A stretch of 64,000 bases of DNA, taken from Pyrobaculum sp. WP30. GTDB lineage: Archaea > Thermoproteota > Thermoprotei > Thermoproteales > Thermoproteaceae. The stretch spans positions 248,001 to 312,000 of the forward strand of contig CP012158.1 of the NCBI GenBank assembly GCA_001189275.1. The letters run 5' to 3'. The notes beneath the pieces were generated by a model, which did not search any database, was not told the DNA's origin, and saw only the letters and a list, made by a program, of their open reading frames with translations. Shown in pieces: positions 1-7,565 of this stretch (position 1 is its first letter; every line of letters begins with the position of its first letter). Made by a program: the position numbers and the translations under genes.

Positions 1-55
1 CCAGCTCCTTCCGGTCCTCAGCCTCCGTGATGTCGTAGAACGACCTCGGCTCCAT
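1..55 (-). CDS. N-terminal fragment of an unidentified gene
   Basis: An ATG on the minus strand at 55 opens a frame (MEPRSFYDITEAEDRKEL) that runs off the left edge, so only 18 residues are visible. A TATA-like box (actatatata on the minus strand, about 77-86) lies at the usual leaderless distance upstream, which supports a real start. Function cannot be judged from this fragment. Confidence 0.55.
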   Translation of the reverse strand, partial: MEPRSFYDITEAEDRKEL

Positions 56-85
56 GACGCTGGTGCTCCGGGAAGTATATATAGT

Positions 86-778
86 TTAGAGCTCCATGGC
101 GTATAGCACATGTGTCGCGTACCGTTCCTTGTAGCCGTCGGGGCTCAGCGAGGTGACGTCTACGCCGGGGTCCCCCACGGCCCCGCCGAAGGAGAATCTG
201 CCTAGGTAGAGGGCGCCGCCGGAGATACATGGGGTCCCCCTGCTCAGGATATCCCAGGGAGACACGGCCGTGCAGACCCAGGGCTCGTCGGGGAGGCAGG
301 CGTAGCCCCTGCTCCTCCCCAGGGCCTCCGCCACCGCCTCGTACGCCTCGAGGCCGGAGAGGCATCTTCCGCCGGCACCGCCGGCCGGCCTGCCGCCGTA
401 AATGCTGACCCGCTCCTTGAAGCCCACCTTCTTCACCAAGGCGCGGCTCGGGGCGTTCCACTCGGCCACGAGAAGCGTCGCGACCGCCGCCCCCCTCCTC
501 CGCGCCTCTTCCAACAAGAAGCGGGTCATGGCCTCACCGACCCCGCGGCCCCTCAGCTCCGGCCTAACCCTCAGCCCCTGGAGATACGCCGACCTCCCCA
601 CCTGCACCATCGCCGCCACGGCCGCAATGCGGTCCCCCCACACCGCCACGTAGGCCCTCCCCTCCTTTATCCACCTCCCGATTACGTGCGGGATGTAATC
701 GCCCCACTCCCATGTGTCCATGGTGAAGGACACTATCTCCGGTATGTCTCCCTCCTCCGCCTTGCGGAAAGTCAACAT
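86..778 (-). CDS. GNAT family N-acetyltransferase
   Basis: A 230-residue protein. The first ~130 residues have the GNAT plan: an N-terminal strand, then LQGLRVRPELRGRGVGEAM, which contains the acetyl-CoA pyrophosphate-binding R/QxxGxG/A motif (RGRGVG, about residues 76-81), then the WNAPSRALVKKVGF segment typical of motif B. The substrate cannot be deduced. The C-terminal ~90 residues match nothing I recognise and may be a substrate-side extension. It is transcribed divergently from truA from a shared 26 bp spacer. The ATG at 778 has an A/T box on the minus strand about 26 bp upstream. Confidence 0.85.
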   Translation of the reverse strand: MLTFRKAEEGDIPEIVSFTMDTWEWGDYIPHVIGRWIKEGRAYVAVWGDRIAAVAAMVQVGRSAYLQGLRVRPELRGRGVGEAMTRFLLEEARRRGAAVATLLVAEWNAPSRALVKKVGFKERVSIYGGRPAGGAGGRCLSGLEAYEAVAEALGRSRGYACLPDEPWVCTAVSPWDILSRGTPCISGGALYLGRFSFGGAVGDPGVDVTSLSPDGYKERYATHVLYAMEL

Positions 779-804
779 AAAAAGGGCTGTTGTCTTGCGT
801 TATT
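779..804. promoter_or_regulatory. Compact divergent promoter, GNAT gene / truA
   Basis: Only 26 bp separate the two start codons, so each TATA-like box overlaps the other gene's start. For truA the box is aacataaaaag (775-785), 25 bp before the ATG. For the acetyltransferase it is the complement of about 798-810. This implies leaderless transcripts and mutual interference between the promoters. Confidence 0.5.
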
Positions 805-1572
805 ATGCATTATCTCTACCGGGTGGCTTACGACGGGTCTCTCTTCTACGGCTTTACCGGCCACCCCAGCTCCGTGGAGTCTGCGTTGAGGCGTGTCTTC
901 GGCGAGGTGCTGGGCCGCGGTAGCAGGACGGACCCGGGGGTCTCGGCGGTGGCGAACGTGGTGATGACGCGGCAGAGGTTGCCCATTGGGTTTATCAACT
1001 CCCGACTGCCCCGGGGCCTCTGGGTCTGGGCGGTGGCGGAGGTGCCGGAGGGCTTCAACCCCCGGCGGGCCCGGCTGAGGCGGTATCTCTACGTGGCGCC
1101 GCACTGGGGCGAGGATCTAGACGTCATGCGGGAAGCCGCCGAGCTTCTGGCCGGGACGCACGACTACGCCTCTTTTATCCAGAGGCGGGGGGAGGAGGGC
1201 TCTACGGTGACCACGGTTTATGAAATAAAGGTGGAGGTCAGGCGGGATCTGGTGTATATCTACTACACGGGGCGGGGCTTTAGGAATAAGATGCTCCGCA
1301 AGTTGACGTGGGCTATCCTCGCCGCGGGCCGCGGCGTTTTGAGGCGGAGAGACATCGAGGAGCTTCTGGCAAGGCCCAGGCCGGGCGCCGTCCCGTCGGC
1401 CCCCGCCGAGGGGCTGGTGCTTCTGGACATAGACTACGGCGTTGAGTTCCAGGTGGATAAGGCCGCCTTGAGGAGTGCCTACACGTACTTCATGGCCAAA
1501 TACAGACACACGGCGGCGCACGCAACCGCGCTGAAGGCCGCGGGCGAGGCACTGGCCGGTTGGGATGAGTAA
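805..1572 (+). CDS. truA: tRNA pseudouridine synthase A (TruA)
   Basis: A 255-residue member of the TruA family, which isomerises uridines of the tRNA anticodon arm (positions 38-40 in bacteria). The opening YLYRVAYDGSLFYGF is typical. The catalytic motif is GSRTDPGVSA with Asp43 as nucleophile, followed by the GRGFRNKMLRKL segment of the second half. I chose ATG 805 rather than the upstream in-frame TTG at 790 because the TATA box at 775-785 is 25 bp before 805. Length is close to the family norm. Confidence 0.93.
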   Translation: MHYLYRVAYDGSLFYGFTGHPSSVESALRRVFGEVLGRGSRTDPGVSAVANVVMTRQRLPIGFINSRLPRGLWVWAVAEVPEGFNPRRARLRRYLYVAPHWGEDLDVMREAAELLAGTHDYASFIQRRGEEGSTVTTVYEIKVEVRRDLVYIYYTGRGFRNKMLRKLTWAILAAGRGVLRRRDIEELLARPRPGAVPSAPAEGLVLLDIDYGVEFQVDKAALRSAYTYFMAKYRHTAAHATALKAAGEALAGWDE

Positions 1573-1603
1573 AGTCTTTTAAATATGGAATTGGATAGTA
1601 GCC

Positions 1604-2251
1604 ATGAGTTATTACTGTGATTTTGACTCCGCGGCGGCGGCTATAGAGGGGATGCTGGGGGAGCTGGTCAGGGAGCAGTTCGGCGACATGCCCCGCGGCG
1701 AGCTGGATGCTATTAGGGAGTTTGTATTTAGAGACTTCATGCATTATTTAGCCACGCGGGCTGGTATATACTACTGGAGGAGGTTCTCGGAAAAGAAGGC
1801 AAGGCAGGTCCTCTGCGTATATATAGAGAAGATGTGGGGAAAGCTGTGGGACATGGCCGCCGAGTGGTTCGCCCTTTGGAAGATGAAGTGGAACCAGCGG
1901 GTGAGGCTTGTGTTTTCCGACGACGAATTTAAGCGTGCCACCCAGTCGGTCAAGTGGGCCAGCGGGCTGGAGGCAGTCATGAATAAAATCGACATGGGGG
2001 AGCTCCGCCTCTTCGTAATTGCAAACCTCATCAGAAACGGCGAGGTAGCCGGCGTGGAGCAGATAGCGGAGTACATAATAAGAGACGAGCTGAACTCCGC
2101 CGTGGAGAGGCTGGGGCCTGAGAAAACGCTGGAGGTGTATAAGTCCGGGCAACTCACGGCGAGGCTCCTCCAGAGGATAAGCTCGTTGAAGAACGTCACC
2201 GACCCGCTCCTCCTCCTTAAGTTCGACTTCGGGAGGACCCCGCCTCAGTAG
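1604..2251 (+). CDS. Conserved hypothetical protein
   Basis: A 215-residue, mostly helical, charged protein with no signal peptide or clear membrane segment and no motif I recognise. The frame is long, has normal codon use for the window, and is preceded by a good promoter (cttttaaatatgg, 1575-1587, about 24 bp before the ATG). It lies 31 bp after truA and ends exactly where the convergent gene at 2252 ends. It is likely a lineage-specific cytosolic protein; no function is proposed. Confidence 0.75.
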   Translation: MSYYCDFDSAAAAIEGMLGELVREQFGDMPRGELDAIREFVFRDFMHYLATRAGIYYWRRFSEKKARQVLCVYIEKMWGKLWDMAAEWFALWKMKWNQRVRLVFSDDEFKRATQSVKWASGLEAVMNKIDMGELRLFVIANLIRNGEVAGVEQIAEYIIRDELNSAVERLGPEKTLEVYKSGQLTARLLQRISSLKNVTDPLLLLKFDFGRTPPQ

Positions 2252-2731
2252 CTACCTCACGTGTATCCTCGTCTCCTTTGAGAGGTAGGCGGGCTCCCTG
2301 GGGGACACGGCCTTGACGACCAGCCGGACCCATCCCCCGTCTCCCGCCTGGAGGAACCCGGCGAAGTTGCTAAACACCGGCACCCTGTAGGCCACCATGA
2401 GGTTGAGCAAATGCATCAGCTTCTCCACGTCGATGGGCTTCGCGGTCTCCACGCCGACGGCCGCCTCCTCCGCCTCATACACCCGGGGGAGCCGCTTCAC
2501 GAGGAGGGTCCTGAAGCCGCTGACAGCCATGTAGGCGTCTACCGAAAGCAGTACGCCGGCTTTTACGTCGTCTCGTATCTCCACGACCCTCGCGGCGGAG
2601 AGACCGGTTTTGCTCTCCAGCCTGATGCCGTCGCCGAGCCTCACGCCGAGTGCAGCCGCTATGTCCCGGCTTACCCAAGCCCTGAAGCCCACCTCCTCCA
2701 CGTAGCCGCTGAGCCTTGCGACGGCGTACAT
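2252..2731 (-). CDS. Protein with CDC48-N-like (double-psi barrel-like) start
   Basis: A 159-residue protein. Its first ~75 residues resemble the substrate-binding N domain of CDC48/VAT ATPases by pattern: short strands, SRDIAAALGVRLGDGIRLES (small-molecule/protein barrel type), then VKAGVLLSVDAYMAVSG. No ATPase domain follows. The C-terminal half is unassigned. By inference it may be a free-standing adaptor or a barrel-domain regulator. It is divergent from dphB with a shared promoter, and convergent with the preceding gene with no spacer. Confidence 0.65.
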   Translation of the reverse strand: MYAVARLSGYVEEVGFRAWVSRDIAAALGVRLGDGIRLESKTGLSAARVVEIRDDVKAGVLLSVDAYMAVSGFRTLLVKRLPRVYEAEEAAVGVETAKPIDVEKLMHLLNLMVAYRVPVFSNFAGFLQAGDGGWVRLVVKAVSPREPAYLSKETRIHVR

Positions 2732-2776
2732 CTCGGCCCCTCCTCCACGGATTTATATAAAAGCTTTAGCTAAGCT
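2732..2776. promoter_or_regulatory. Divergent promoter before dphB
   Basis: A single A/T tract, gatttatataaaag (2751-2764), sits between the ATG of the minus-strand gene (2731) and that of dphB (2777). It lies 22-29 bp from the former. For dphB it lies only about 18 bp away, so the dphB transcript may begin slightly inside or right at the ATG. Confidence 0.5.
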
Positions 2777-3550
2777 ATGCTCTACATAGTCGGCCTTGGG
2801 CCTGGTCCCGGCTACGCCACGGAGGCCGCGCTGAGGGCGATACGGGAGGCCGACTGCGTCTTCTACGAGGACTACACAGGGCCGCTGGATCTGGAGACTC
2901 TGAGGAGGGCCGCCGTGGGGGAGCCCGTGAGGCTCGCCAGGAGGGATCTGGAGGAGGAGTCTGGCCGCAGGATTTTTGAGTGTCTGCGGGAGGGGAGGAG
3001 GGCCGTCCTCGTCACGGCGGGCGACCCGGCGCTTGCCACGTCTCACCACGCCTTGGTGGCGCTGGCGAGGGCTAGGGGCTTCCCCGTCCAGATCATACCC
3101 GGCGTTTCGATAATATGTGCGGCCTTCTCCGCGGCGTGCCTCTCCATATATAAACTGGGCGGGGTGGCCACAGTGACCTACCCCAGGGGAGGGATCTACT
3201 CCCGGCGCCCCTACGAGCTCGCTGAGCAGAACCTCCGGCGCGACATGCACACCCTCCTCCTCCTAGACGTTAGGGAAGACGGCTTCTTCATGCCGCCCCG
3301 CGACGCGGCCGAGATTCTGCTACGCCTTGAGGAGGAGGAGCAACGCGGCGTATTTACGCTGGATAGACACGTCGCGGTGGTGTATAGGCTGGGGTGGGGA
3401 GGGTCAACGCTTTACACACAGCTGAGGGACCTCTTGTCGCTGGAGGCGGAGGGCCCAGCCGTGATTATAGTACCGGCGAGGCTCAGCCCTGTCGAGAAGG
3501 AGTGTCTTGAGGTCGCCGCCGCGCGTCGTCCGGCCGGAAAGGCGCCGTAG
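2777..3550 (+). CDS. dphB: Diphthine synthase (DphB)
   Basis: A 257-residue SAM-dependent methyltransferase of the tetrapyrrole-methylase fold. It methylates the modified histidine of elongation factor aEF2 during diphthamide synthesis. Visible hallmarks are MLYIVGLGPGPGYATEAAL at the N-terminus, VLVTAGDPALATSHHALVALAR (SAM-loop region), and IIPGVSIICAAFSAACLSIYKLGG with the typical YPRGGIYSRRPY loop. The length is standard. It stands alone, 60 bp before the next gene. Confidence 0.93.
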   Translation: MLYIVGLGPGPGYATEAALRAIREADCVFYEDYTGPLDLETLRRAAVGEPVRLARRDLEEESGRRIFECLREGRRAVLVTAGDPALATSHHALVALARARGFPVQIIPGVSIICAAFSAACLSIYKLGGVATVTYPRGGIYSRRPYELAEQNLRRDMHTLLLLDVREDGFFMPPRDAAEILLRLEEEEQRGVFTLDRHVAVVYRLGWGGSTLYTQLRDLLSLEAEGPAVIIVPARLSPVEKECLEVAAARRPAGKAP

Positions 3551-3621
3551 AGGCGGAGGGCTGGCGGAGAATTCGGCGGATTAGTGCCGTCAAGAATTTT
3601 AAGACGTGGTGCGTGGCCCAT

Positions 3622-4176
3622 GTGGGCGAGGAGGTGGTTCCTGTATATGCCCAGGGGTTCTACGTGGTGAGCCCCGGCGTGGTCAACATGGTGATTATAT
3701 TCGACTACATGGACCGGGGCCAGCACTACGCCAAGTTGCTGAGGAGGGGAGGCGAGGAGCTGGAGAGGGAGGTATCCACCGTGTGGGAGAACATGCAGAG
3801 GTTCATGGACGAGGAGATAGTGAGGATAAACGGCCAGCGGGTGAGGCCTCTCATACACGACGTCTACATAGCGCTGAGGGGAAGCCCGACGCGGCCCTAC
3901 ATCACCTTCATAGGGAGCTTCCCAGCGCCGCTGAGGGAGGGCGATAACCTCTACGAAAACTACTACGAGGAGGAGGTTGCGGGGTACGACTACGAGGCTG
4001 TGTGGGTCCTCCCCGAGGGAGCCGAGGTCTTTGAGTGGCTTTTTGGAGGTGAGGTGGAGACGCCGGAGCCCAACATACTCAGGGCGGTAGTAGCGAAGGG
4101 GGCCCGCGTAGGGGGGAGGGAATACATAAGATTTAGGTGGAGGCCCGGCGGCGGAGCCGCCGAGCGGCGCGGGTAA
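3622..4176 (+). CDS. Conserved hypothetical protein
   Basis: A cytosolic-looking protein of about 184 residues, acidic and tyrosine-rich, with no recognised domain. Two GTG codons are possible starts, 3613 and 3622. The TATA-like box aattttaag (3594-3602) is 24-26 bp before 3622, so I prefer that one. The C-terminus is Gly/Arg-rich. It lies in the same direction as dphB and the following gene, but each has its own promoter. Confidence 0.7.
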   Translation: MGEEVVPVYAQGFYVVSPGVVNMVIIFDYMDRGQHYAKLLRRGGEELEREVSTVWENMQRFMDEEIVRINGQRVRPLIHDVYIALRGSPTRPYITFIGSFPAPLREGDNLYENYYEEEVAGYDYEAVWVLPEGAEVFEWLFGGEVETPEPNILRAVVAKGARVGGREYIRFRWRPGGGAAERRG

Positions 4177-4216
4177 TACCAAGGCAACGTTTTTAAAACT
4201 GGGAACCAGAGGGGCT

Positions 4217-4573
4217 GTGGAGCAGTTGATGAAGCTTCGCTACCTGTGGGCCTCCCTAACCTTTAGAAACAAGCCGGTGGTTAAGAAGATAAAGAGGGAG
4301 GAGAGGCTTGTGGAGGAGGTGGTTGCCCACTGCCCGCGGCCATATAGAATGATGTGTTACCTAGCCGCCAAGGATCTCAACCTCAGCCTCCCCGCCATAG
4401 CCGCCGCCGGCAGGGACGTCCCCACCGCGGTTGCCCTGGCCCTCGAAGACGCCACGACGGGCAACCCCCACCTACCCAGCTTCTGGCGGTACATAAAGAC
4501 GGGCGACCCGGGCCCCGACGCGCAGGCCGTGTTGGAGAAGTGGAGGAGGACCGCTAGGGCTGTCTACCGCTGA
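4217..4573 (+). CDS. Small conserved hypothetical protein
   Basis: A 118-residue basic protein with no recognised motif and mostly helical character. It starts at GTG 4217 with a TATA box (gtttttaaaact, 4189-4200) about 22-26 bp upstream; ATG 4229 is a weaker alternative. It converges on the KaiC-like gene, with 8 bp between stop codons. Confidence 0.65.
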   Translation: MEQLMKLRYLWASLTFRNKPVVKKIKREERLVEEVVAHCPRPYRMMCYLAAKDLNLSLPAIAAAGRDVPTAVALALEDATTGNPHLPSFWRYIKTGDPGPDAQAVLEKWRRTARAVYR

Positions 4574-4581
4574 GGCCGCGG

Positions 4582-5385
4582 CTATACGCTTTCTAGGACG
4601 ATGCCTCTCCCGGGCTCTATCTTCACCTTGAAGGCCCTTGTGGCGTGGTTAGTCATCCTCATCTTCTTTATGATGAGCCACCTCCTGATTTCTTTGACCG
4701 CCTCCACCTCGTCCATCCACATGTGGATGACGCCGTCGGCTATGTGCTCCAGGCCGAAGCCGTAGGCCTGCCTTGTCGTCGGCGCGTATTGGCTCGTCAG
4801 CATCGCGGTTACGTTTTCCCTGTGTGTCGCTATCTTCAGCTGGTATGAGTACTTCCTCGCCATGACCGGCCTGTCTACCCAGAAGGCCGACATGGAGTCG
4901 ATGACCAGCCGGACGTGGCGCTCTGGCGCCCCCCGCTCCTTAGCCACGGCCAAGATCTCGTAGGCCTCGTTTATGGCCTCTATCAACGTGTCGATGGAGA
5001 GCGCGGCGTAGCGCCGCACCTTCTCCGGGCTCTCCCCCCTAGCCTTCTCCGTCAGTTGCCTAGCCACCTTAAGCAGGCCGAATATGTCGATAACCACGAT
5101 CTCCGGGAGCTCCTCCGGCTCCTTTCGCCACGCGATGCTGTAGACCGAGAACTGGGAGAAGTCCATCCCCAGTTGCTTAGCCTGCTCCATCACGTCGCGG
5201 AACTCCTGCTCCGTAGTTACATACACCACGGGGTCGCCCGCCCTAAGCCCCGCGTAGGCGAAGTGGATACAGAGGATAGACTTCCCCACGCCGGGCTCCC
5301 CCGTCGCCACGACCCAAGACCCCTGGGGTATGCCGCCCTCAAGCGCCTTGTCCAGCGCCTCAATGCCCGTGGATATCCTCTTCAC
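4582..5385 (-). CDS. KaiC-like RecA-superfamily ATPase
   Basis: A 267-residue single-domain KaiC family protein. The N-terminus ISTGIEALDKALEGGIPQGS is the classical KaiC/RadA lead-in. Walker A is GEPGVGKS at residues 29-36, and the Walker B-like stretch is VRLVIDSMSAF at about 165-175. Single-domain archaeal members are proposed signalling or DNA/RNA-linked ATPases; their partners are unknown. It is divergent from the thiamine-binding family gene at 5429 with a 43 bp spacer. Confidence 0.88.
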   Translation of the reverse strand: MKRISTGIEALDKALEGGIPQGSWVVATGEPGVGKSILCIHFAYAGLRAGDPVVYVTTEQEFRDVMEQAKQLGMDFSQFSVYSIAWRKEPEELPEIVVIDIFGLLKVARQLTEKARGESPEKVRRYAALSIDTLIEAINEAYEILAVAKERGAPERHVRLVIDSMSAFWVDRPVMARKYSYQLKIATHRENVTAMLTSQYAPTTRQAYGFGLEHIADGVIHMWMDEVEAVKEIRRWLIIKKMRMTNHATRAFKVKIEPGRGIVLESV

Positions 5386-5428
5386 ATAGATGTTTCCGCA
5401 CTATTTAAAAACAGTTGTTGTTTCTCCC

Positions 5429-5731
5429 ATGGCCAAGATGGTTGTCAGCCTGTCGGTGGTGCCGCTGGGGACCGGCTCGCCCAGCCTCTCGAAATACGTC
5501 AAACGCGTTACCGAGGTCATAAGAGGGTCTGGGCTTAGGTACAAGACGGGGGCAGGCTTCACAGATATAGAGGTGGACACCTACGACCAGCTGGCGCAAC
5601 TCCTGGCCAAGATAGAGGCGGCGCTGGCGGAGATGGGGGCGCAGCGCATCTCCTACACCATAAAGATCGACCGGCGGATGGACAAGGAGGTTTTCATCGA
5701 GGAGAAGATCGCAAAAGCTGAAGGCATATAA
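5429..5731 (+). CDS. MTH1187-family thiamine-binding protein (UPF0045)
   Basis: A 100-residue protein of the MTH1187/UPF0045 (DUF77) family, a small ferredoxin-like fold that forms tetramers and has been linked to thiamine binding. Typical features are VSLSVVPLGTGSPSLSKYV near the start and the later YKTGAGFTDIEVD. I chose ATG 5429 (MAKMVV) because the TATA box ctatttaaaa at 5401-5410 is about 24 bp upstream; the longer in-frame start at 5390 lies before that box. thiC is about 52 kb away in this window, so there is no local thiamine context. Confidence 0.85.
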   Translation: MAKMVVSLSVVPLGTGSPSLSKYVKRVTEVIRGSGLRYKTGAGFTDIEVDTYDQLAQLLAKIEAALAEMGAQRISYTIKIDRRMDKEVFIEEKIAKAEGI

Positions 5732-5806
5732 AACCCGGCACATTTTTCTCCCGGCAGGATCAGCCCCGGAGTCGGCCCGGCGGGCCGCCCATGAGAGGGG
5801 CGCCGG

Positions 5807-6145
5807 CTAAAACCTCCTCTTATTTTTCTCGAGCTTCTGGAAGTAGGCCTTCTCCAAGTCAACGCCGAGGAGCCCGGCGATGGTCAGAAGATATATGAAT
5901 ACGTCTGTGACCTCCTCCACCAGTTGCTCCCGCACATCTTCAAGCCTCACGTCGCCTCTTCCGTACACCACGCCCCTCACCACCTTCTTCACCAAGTTAG
6001 CCGCCTCCCCCACCTCCCCCGCCAAGGCGTTGGTTAAATACTCCAGCCTGAGGGCGAGGTCACGACCGTCTCGTATCTCCCAAAACTGGGGAAACTTCTC
6101 CCGCGAAAACGCTATCTGCATCTCCACAAGCCTGTTGAGATCCAC
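5807..6145 (-). CDS. MazG-like nucleotide pyrophosphohydrolase
   Basis: A 112-residue all-alpha NTP pyrophosphohydrolase. The sequence contains EYLTNALAGEVGEAANLVKK followed by EEVTDVFIYLLTIAGLLGVD, the ExxE...ExxD metal-binding arrangement of MazG/dUTPase-type enzymes. The likely role is hydrolysis of non-canonical or surplus NTPs. It is short, a single domain. A 75 bp spacer containing the GC palindrome ggcccggcgggcc separates its end from the preceding convergent gene. Confidence 0.85.
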   Translation of the reverse strand: MDLNRLVEMQIAFSREKFPQFWEIRDGRDLALRLEYLTNALAGEVGEAANLVKKVVRGVVYGRGDVRLEDVREQLVEEVTDVFIYLLTIAGLLGVDLEKAYFQKLEKNKRRF

Positions 6146-6186
6146 ACCTCAACAACTGCGTGTATTATAAAAGAAACGATGAAAAC

Positions 6187-6379
6187 CACGCCCTTTAAGG
6201 CGGGGATGGATGTTTTAAAGGCATGAGTTCTGCATCTAAGCCCACTGTCGTGGGCGTATGACCGACGGTGCTGGCCCGGGTAGCCCCATGACTACGGCCA
6301 GAGGGGCCGCTGAAGGCCGGCCGGGGGCGCCTATGAACCGCCCAAGGGGCGGGAAGCCCCAGTGCGGGGTGGAGGTCAG
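6187..6379 (+). repeat. Solo IS605/TnpB-end element, omega-RNA-like (copy A)
   Basis: A non-coding block of ~193 bp between two genes. It opens with a small hairpin (CGCC 6189-6192 / GGCG 6199-6202) and closes with a hairpin (GCCCC 6356-6360 / GGGG 6366-6369) followed by ggaggtcag. It is clearly related to copy B at 29549-29712: both share the core cggtgctggcccggg (here 6266-6280), gggcgcct and the terminal ggaggtcag. Archaeal IS605-group tnpB elements commonly end like this, and the right end encodes the omega-RNA guiding TnpB. No tnpB is attached, so I infer a MITE-like remnant or stand-alone omega-RNA. The exact borders are uncertain. Confidence 0.6.
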
Positions 6380-6430
6380 AAAAGGCTAATGGCCACATAT
6401 TCGTGTAACAGGTTTGCTTGGGTGCGTTTG

Positions 6431-7510
6431 TTACAACGTCTTTAACACCCTGTGGAAGGTGTCTCTGAGCGCCGGCGTCTTCCCGGCTTCTCGGGCGATG
6501 GCGGCCAGCTCCTCTACCGTGGCGTTGTGTCTGGCGCCGGCGGAGGTCAAGACGGCCTCGTTGTACATGGTGCCCACGAGGTCGTTGGCACCTGCCAGGA
6601 GGAGGGTGGAGGCGAGCTTCCTGCCCACCGAGAGCCAGTAGGCAGCGACCTTGAGCTTGTCGAGGAGTATCAGCCTCGCCACCGCCACCACCTTGACGTC
6701 GTAGGTGGAGGGAGCCGGGGTCTTCACCACGCCCCTCGCGTGGAGCTCGGTGTTTTGCGGGTTGAACTTGACGGGGATGAAGAGGAGGAGTCCGCCGGTC
6801 TTCTCCTGGAGCTCCTTCACGCGGAAGATGTGGTCAACCACATGTTCATCCCGCTCCACGTGGCCGTAGAGCATCGTGGCGTTGCTGGGTATGCCCAGCC
6901 CGTGGGCTGTCTTGGCCACCTCCAGCCACTGCTCGCCCGAGATCTTGTGGGGGGCAACCACCTTCCTGACCTCCTCGGCGAATATCTCGGCGCCGCCGCC
7001 GGAGATGGCGTCTAGCCCGGCGTCTTTCCACCGGGACAGGACCTCCTTGACGCTCATGCGCCAGAGCTCCGCGTAGTAGGCGGCTTCGGCCATGGTGGGC
7101 CCCTTGATGACGACGTGGGGGGTCCTCCGCTTTACGGCGCGGAAGAGCTCGTCGAAGTACTCCGGCGTGAGGAAGGGGTTGAAGCCGCCGTTTATGTGGA
7201 GCTCCGTTACGCCGTATTTCGACGCGAAGAGCTCCACCATAGATGCCACCTCCTCCGGCTTCCTCAAGTAGCCCTCTCTGTGGCCTGGGAGGCGGTAGAA
7301 GGCGCAGATGGGGCACTTGGCCACGCAGATGTTGCTGTAGTTAATCACCACGTTGTTGACGAAGGTGACCACGCCTCCGAAGAACTTCTGCGTCAGCGCC
7401 TCGGCGGCTTGGGCTAGGGTGAATATGTCGGCTTCCCGCATGAGGTATAGGGCGTCTGAGCGGTCGAGCCCCCTCAACGCCATTTCCATGACCTCAAACG
7501 CGGAGACCAC
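6431..7510 (-). CDS. mqnE: Aminofutalosine synthase MqnE (radical SAM)
   Basis: A 359-residue radical SAM enzyme of the MqnE/MqnC/CofH group. The cluster-binding CX3CX2C is Cys62-Cys66-Cys69 (CVAKCPICAFYR). GGGAEIFAEEVRK and GIPSNATMLYGHVE, followed by the FIPVKFNPQNTEL segment, fit MqnE better than MqnC. It couples the mqnA product to SAM in the futalosine route to menaquinone. It is divergent from mqnC across 55 bp. CofH is the main alternative, but the adjacent mqnC and mqnA favour MqnE. Confidence 0.82.
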   Translation of the reverse strand: MVSAFEVMEMALRGLDRSDALYLMREADIFTLAQAAEALTQKFFGGVVTFVNNVVINYSNICVAKCPICAFYRLPGHREGYLRKPEEVASMVELFASKYGVTELHINGGFNPFLTPEYFDELFRAVKRRTPHVVIKGPTMAEAAYYAELWRMSVKEVLSRWKDAGLDAISGGGAEIFAEEVRKVVAPHKISGEQWLEVAKTAHGLGIPSNATMLYGHVERDEHVVDHIFRVKELQEKTGGLLLFIPVKFNPQNTELHARGVVKTPAPSTYDVKVVAVARLILLDKLKVAAYWLSVGRKLASTLLLAGANDLVGTMYNEAVLTSAGARHNATVEELAAIAREAGKTPALRDTFHRVLKTL

Positions 7511-7565
7511 AGAGACCAGCCGTTGGGTCTATAAAACAGTTAAATAGGCGCATCCGCACGAATAT
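7511..7565. promoter_or_regulatory. Divergent mqnE / mqnC promoter region
   Basis: The 55 bp spacer holds two A/T boxes, tctataaaac (7529-7538) and gttaaatagg (7539-7549). The right-hand box is about 22 bp before the mqnC GTG. On the minus strand the left-hand box is about 24 bp before the mqnE ATG. The two transcripts are therefore likely co-controlled. Confidence 0.5.

Noticed and set aside
402-653. Plus-strand open frame across the GNAT gene
   Set aside because: It is antisense to a clear acetyltransferase and carries no motif; such mirror frames are common in GC-rich coding DNA.
6187-6379. Type T RNase P RNA of Pyrobaculum
   Set aside because: The conserved P4-region sequences of RNase P RNA are not present, and the second copy with transposon-like ends fits better.
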